A program made the position numbers and the translations under genes. Of a stretch of 7,501 bases of DNA, positions 6,699-7,501 are shown in pieces (positions within the stretch are counted from its first letter, which is position 1; each line of letters opens with the position of its first letter). The notes beneath the pieces were generated by a model. That model searched no databases, was not told the origin of the DNA, and saw nothing but the letters and a program-made list of their open reading frames with translations. The DNA is from Comamonadaceae bacterium (GTDB taxonomy: Bacteria > Pseudomonadota > Gammaproteobacteria > Burkholderiales > Burkholderiaceae). The stretch is taken from assembly GCA_947455875.1 (NCBI GenBank), contig CANGSD010000050.1:1-7501 (forward strand), written 5' to 3'.

Positions 6699-7501
6699 TC
6701 AGCCGGTGGCGAGAAAAACGCCGAAGGCGTCCTGCGCGTCGCACCACACCTGGACCTCCGCAAAGCCGGCATCCCGCAGCATCTGCGTGAATTGCGCAGG
6801 CGTCCACTTGTACGAGTTTTCGGTGTGAATGCGTTCACCGGCGCGGAACCGGCGATGGCCTCCGGGCCAGCTCACCACCGTCTCCTCGCGTGCCTGCAGA
6901 TGCATCTCGATGCGCGAGTCGGTCTCGTTGAACAACGCCACATGCTGCCACTGCGGTACGCGGAAATCCGCACCGAGCACGTCGTTGAGGTTCAGGAGCA
7001 CATTGAGGTTGAAGGCCGCCGTGACGCCCAGCTCGTCGTCATAGGCGGCCTGCAGCACCTTCGGCGATTTGAGCAAATCGACGCCGACAAGCAGCGCGCC
7101 CCCGCACGCGACGCGCCGCATGTCACCGAGCAGGCCCAGGGCCTCGCGGGGCGAGAAGTTGCCGATGCTTGAACCGGGATAAAACATCAGACGCGGTGTC
7201 GTATCCACCCCGGGCAGGCCATCGGGCAACGCCCATGCCTGCGAAAAATCCAACCCGACGCCCACCAGATCGCGCGCGGGGTGCTCACGCTGCAAGGCGG
7301 CCAGCGACTGCCGCAGGAACTCCACCGAGATATCCACCGCCACATACGTGCGCGGATCAAGCGTGTCGAACAAGCGCGCGGCCTTCGCGCAATTGCCTGC
7401 GCCGAGGTCCACCATCACGGGCCGCGGCCCTGTGACCGCGTGCACCGCGCGCGCCATGGCCTGACCATGCGCCGCAAAAATGCCTGCCTCGGTGCGCGTG
7501 G
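6699..7501 (-). CDS. egtD: L-histidine N(alpha)-methyltransferase EgtD, N-terminus beyond the right edge
   Basis: EgtD is an S-adenosylmethionine-dependent enzyme that trimethylates histidine to hercynine, the substrate of EgtB and SenA. In this window 266 residues are visible. The frame stays open to the right edge, and the first residues (TRTEAGIFAAHG) match the family's conserved TRxE region. The ATG at 7457 is therefore internal, and roughly 55-60 N-terminal residues are missing relative to a usual length near 320. Seen in order are the SAM site VDLGAGN, YVAVDIS, the EgtD hallmark FYPGSSIGNFSP, and GVDLLKSPKVLQAAYDDELG followed by TAAFNLN, whose Asn belongs to the histidine-binding set. 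IEMHL and HTENSYKWT follow; the latter has the Glu and Ser that contact the substrate amine in the mycobacterial enzyme. All visible key residues are present. The gene converges on the egtB-family gene with one base between their stop codons. Confidence 0.95.
   Translation of the reverse strand, partial: TRTEAGIFAAHGQAMARAVHAVTGPRPVMVDLGAGNCAKAARLFDTLDPRTYVAVDISVEFLRQSLAALQREHPARDLVGVGLDFSQAWALPDGLPGVDTTPRLMFYPGSSIGNFSPREALGLLGDMRRVACGGALLVGVDLLKSPKVLQAAYDDELGVTAAFNLNVLLNLNDVLGADFRVPQWQHVALFNETDSRIEMHLQAREETVVSWPGGHRRFRAGERIHTENSYKWTPAQFTQMLRDAGFAEVQVWCDAQDAFGVFLATG

Noticed and set aside
7455..7457. ATG as the start of egtD
   Set aside because: The frame continues upstream to the window edge with residues TRTEAGIF that match the conserved N-terminal part of EgtD, so this ATG is internal.

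Overview
This 7.5 kb window is GC-rich and densely coded. The best fit is a betaproteobacterial (Burkholderiales-like) chromosome. The reasons are the strong G/C bias at third codon positions, the ybhP-clsB-ybhN phospholipid cluster, a queC of the beta/gammaproteobacterial form, and an EgtB-family enzyme whose compact C-terminal domain I associate with Burkholderiales. The genus cannot be fixed from the sequence. I see no rRNA, tRNA, CRISPR, insertion sequence or phage gene. No gap without a gene exceeds about 145 bases.

Layout, left to right. (1) Positions 2-295 (+) hold the 3' end of a Spy/CpxP-like (LTXXQ) periplasmic protein with a His-rich tail, followed by a strong GC hairpin. (2) Positions 439-3394 (+) hold a tightly packed three-gene operon, ybhP - clsB - ybhN, whose junctions are 4-base GTGA and ATGA overlaps. 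It encodes an endonuclease/exonuclease/phosphatase-fold hydrolase, a two-HKD cardiolipin synthase and a polytopic UPF0104 membrane protein. (3) Positions 3339-4630 (-) hold three genes read right to left: an nnrU-family membrane protein, a very hydrophilic 66-residue protein of unknown function, and a DUF2177 four-helix membrane protein. The end of the DUF2177 gene overlaps the end of ybhN by 56 bp, tail to tail. (4) Positions 4631-4739 are a short divergent intergenic region. (5) Positions 4740-6697 (+) hold queC (7-cyano-7-deazaguanine synthase, queuosine pathway), followed after 8 bases by an EgtB/SenA-family nonheme-iron synthase. (6) Positions 6699-7501 (-) hold egtD (histidine trimethylation to hercynine), running off the right edge. 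It converges on the egtB-family gene with one base between the two stop codons.

Functionally there are two recognisable themes: membrane phospholipid synthesis or handling (clsB with ybhP and ybhN), and hercynine-derived thiol/selenol antioxidant synthesis (egtD plus the egtB-family gene). The point most worth a second look is whether the EgtB-family protein makes ergothioneine or selenoneine. Its sequence departs from textbook EgtB, and no other ergothioneine or selenoneine gene is visible here apart from egtD. I did not find a convincing wholly new system in the window.
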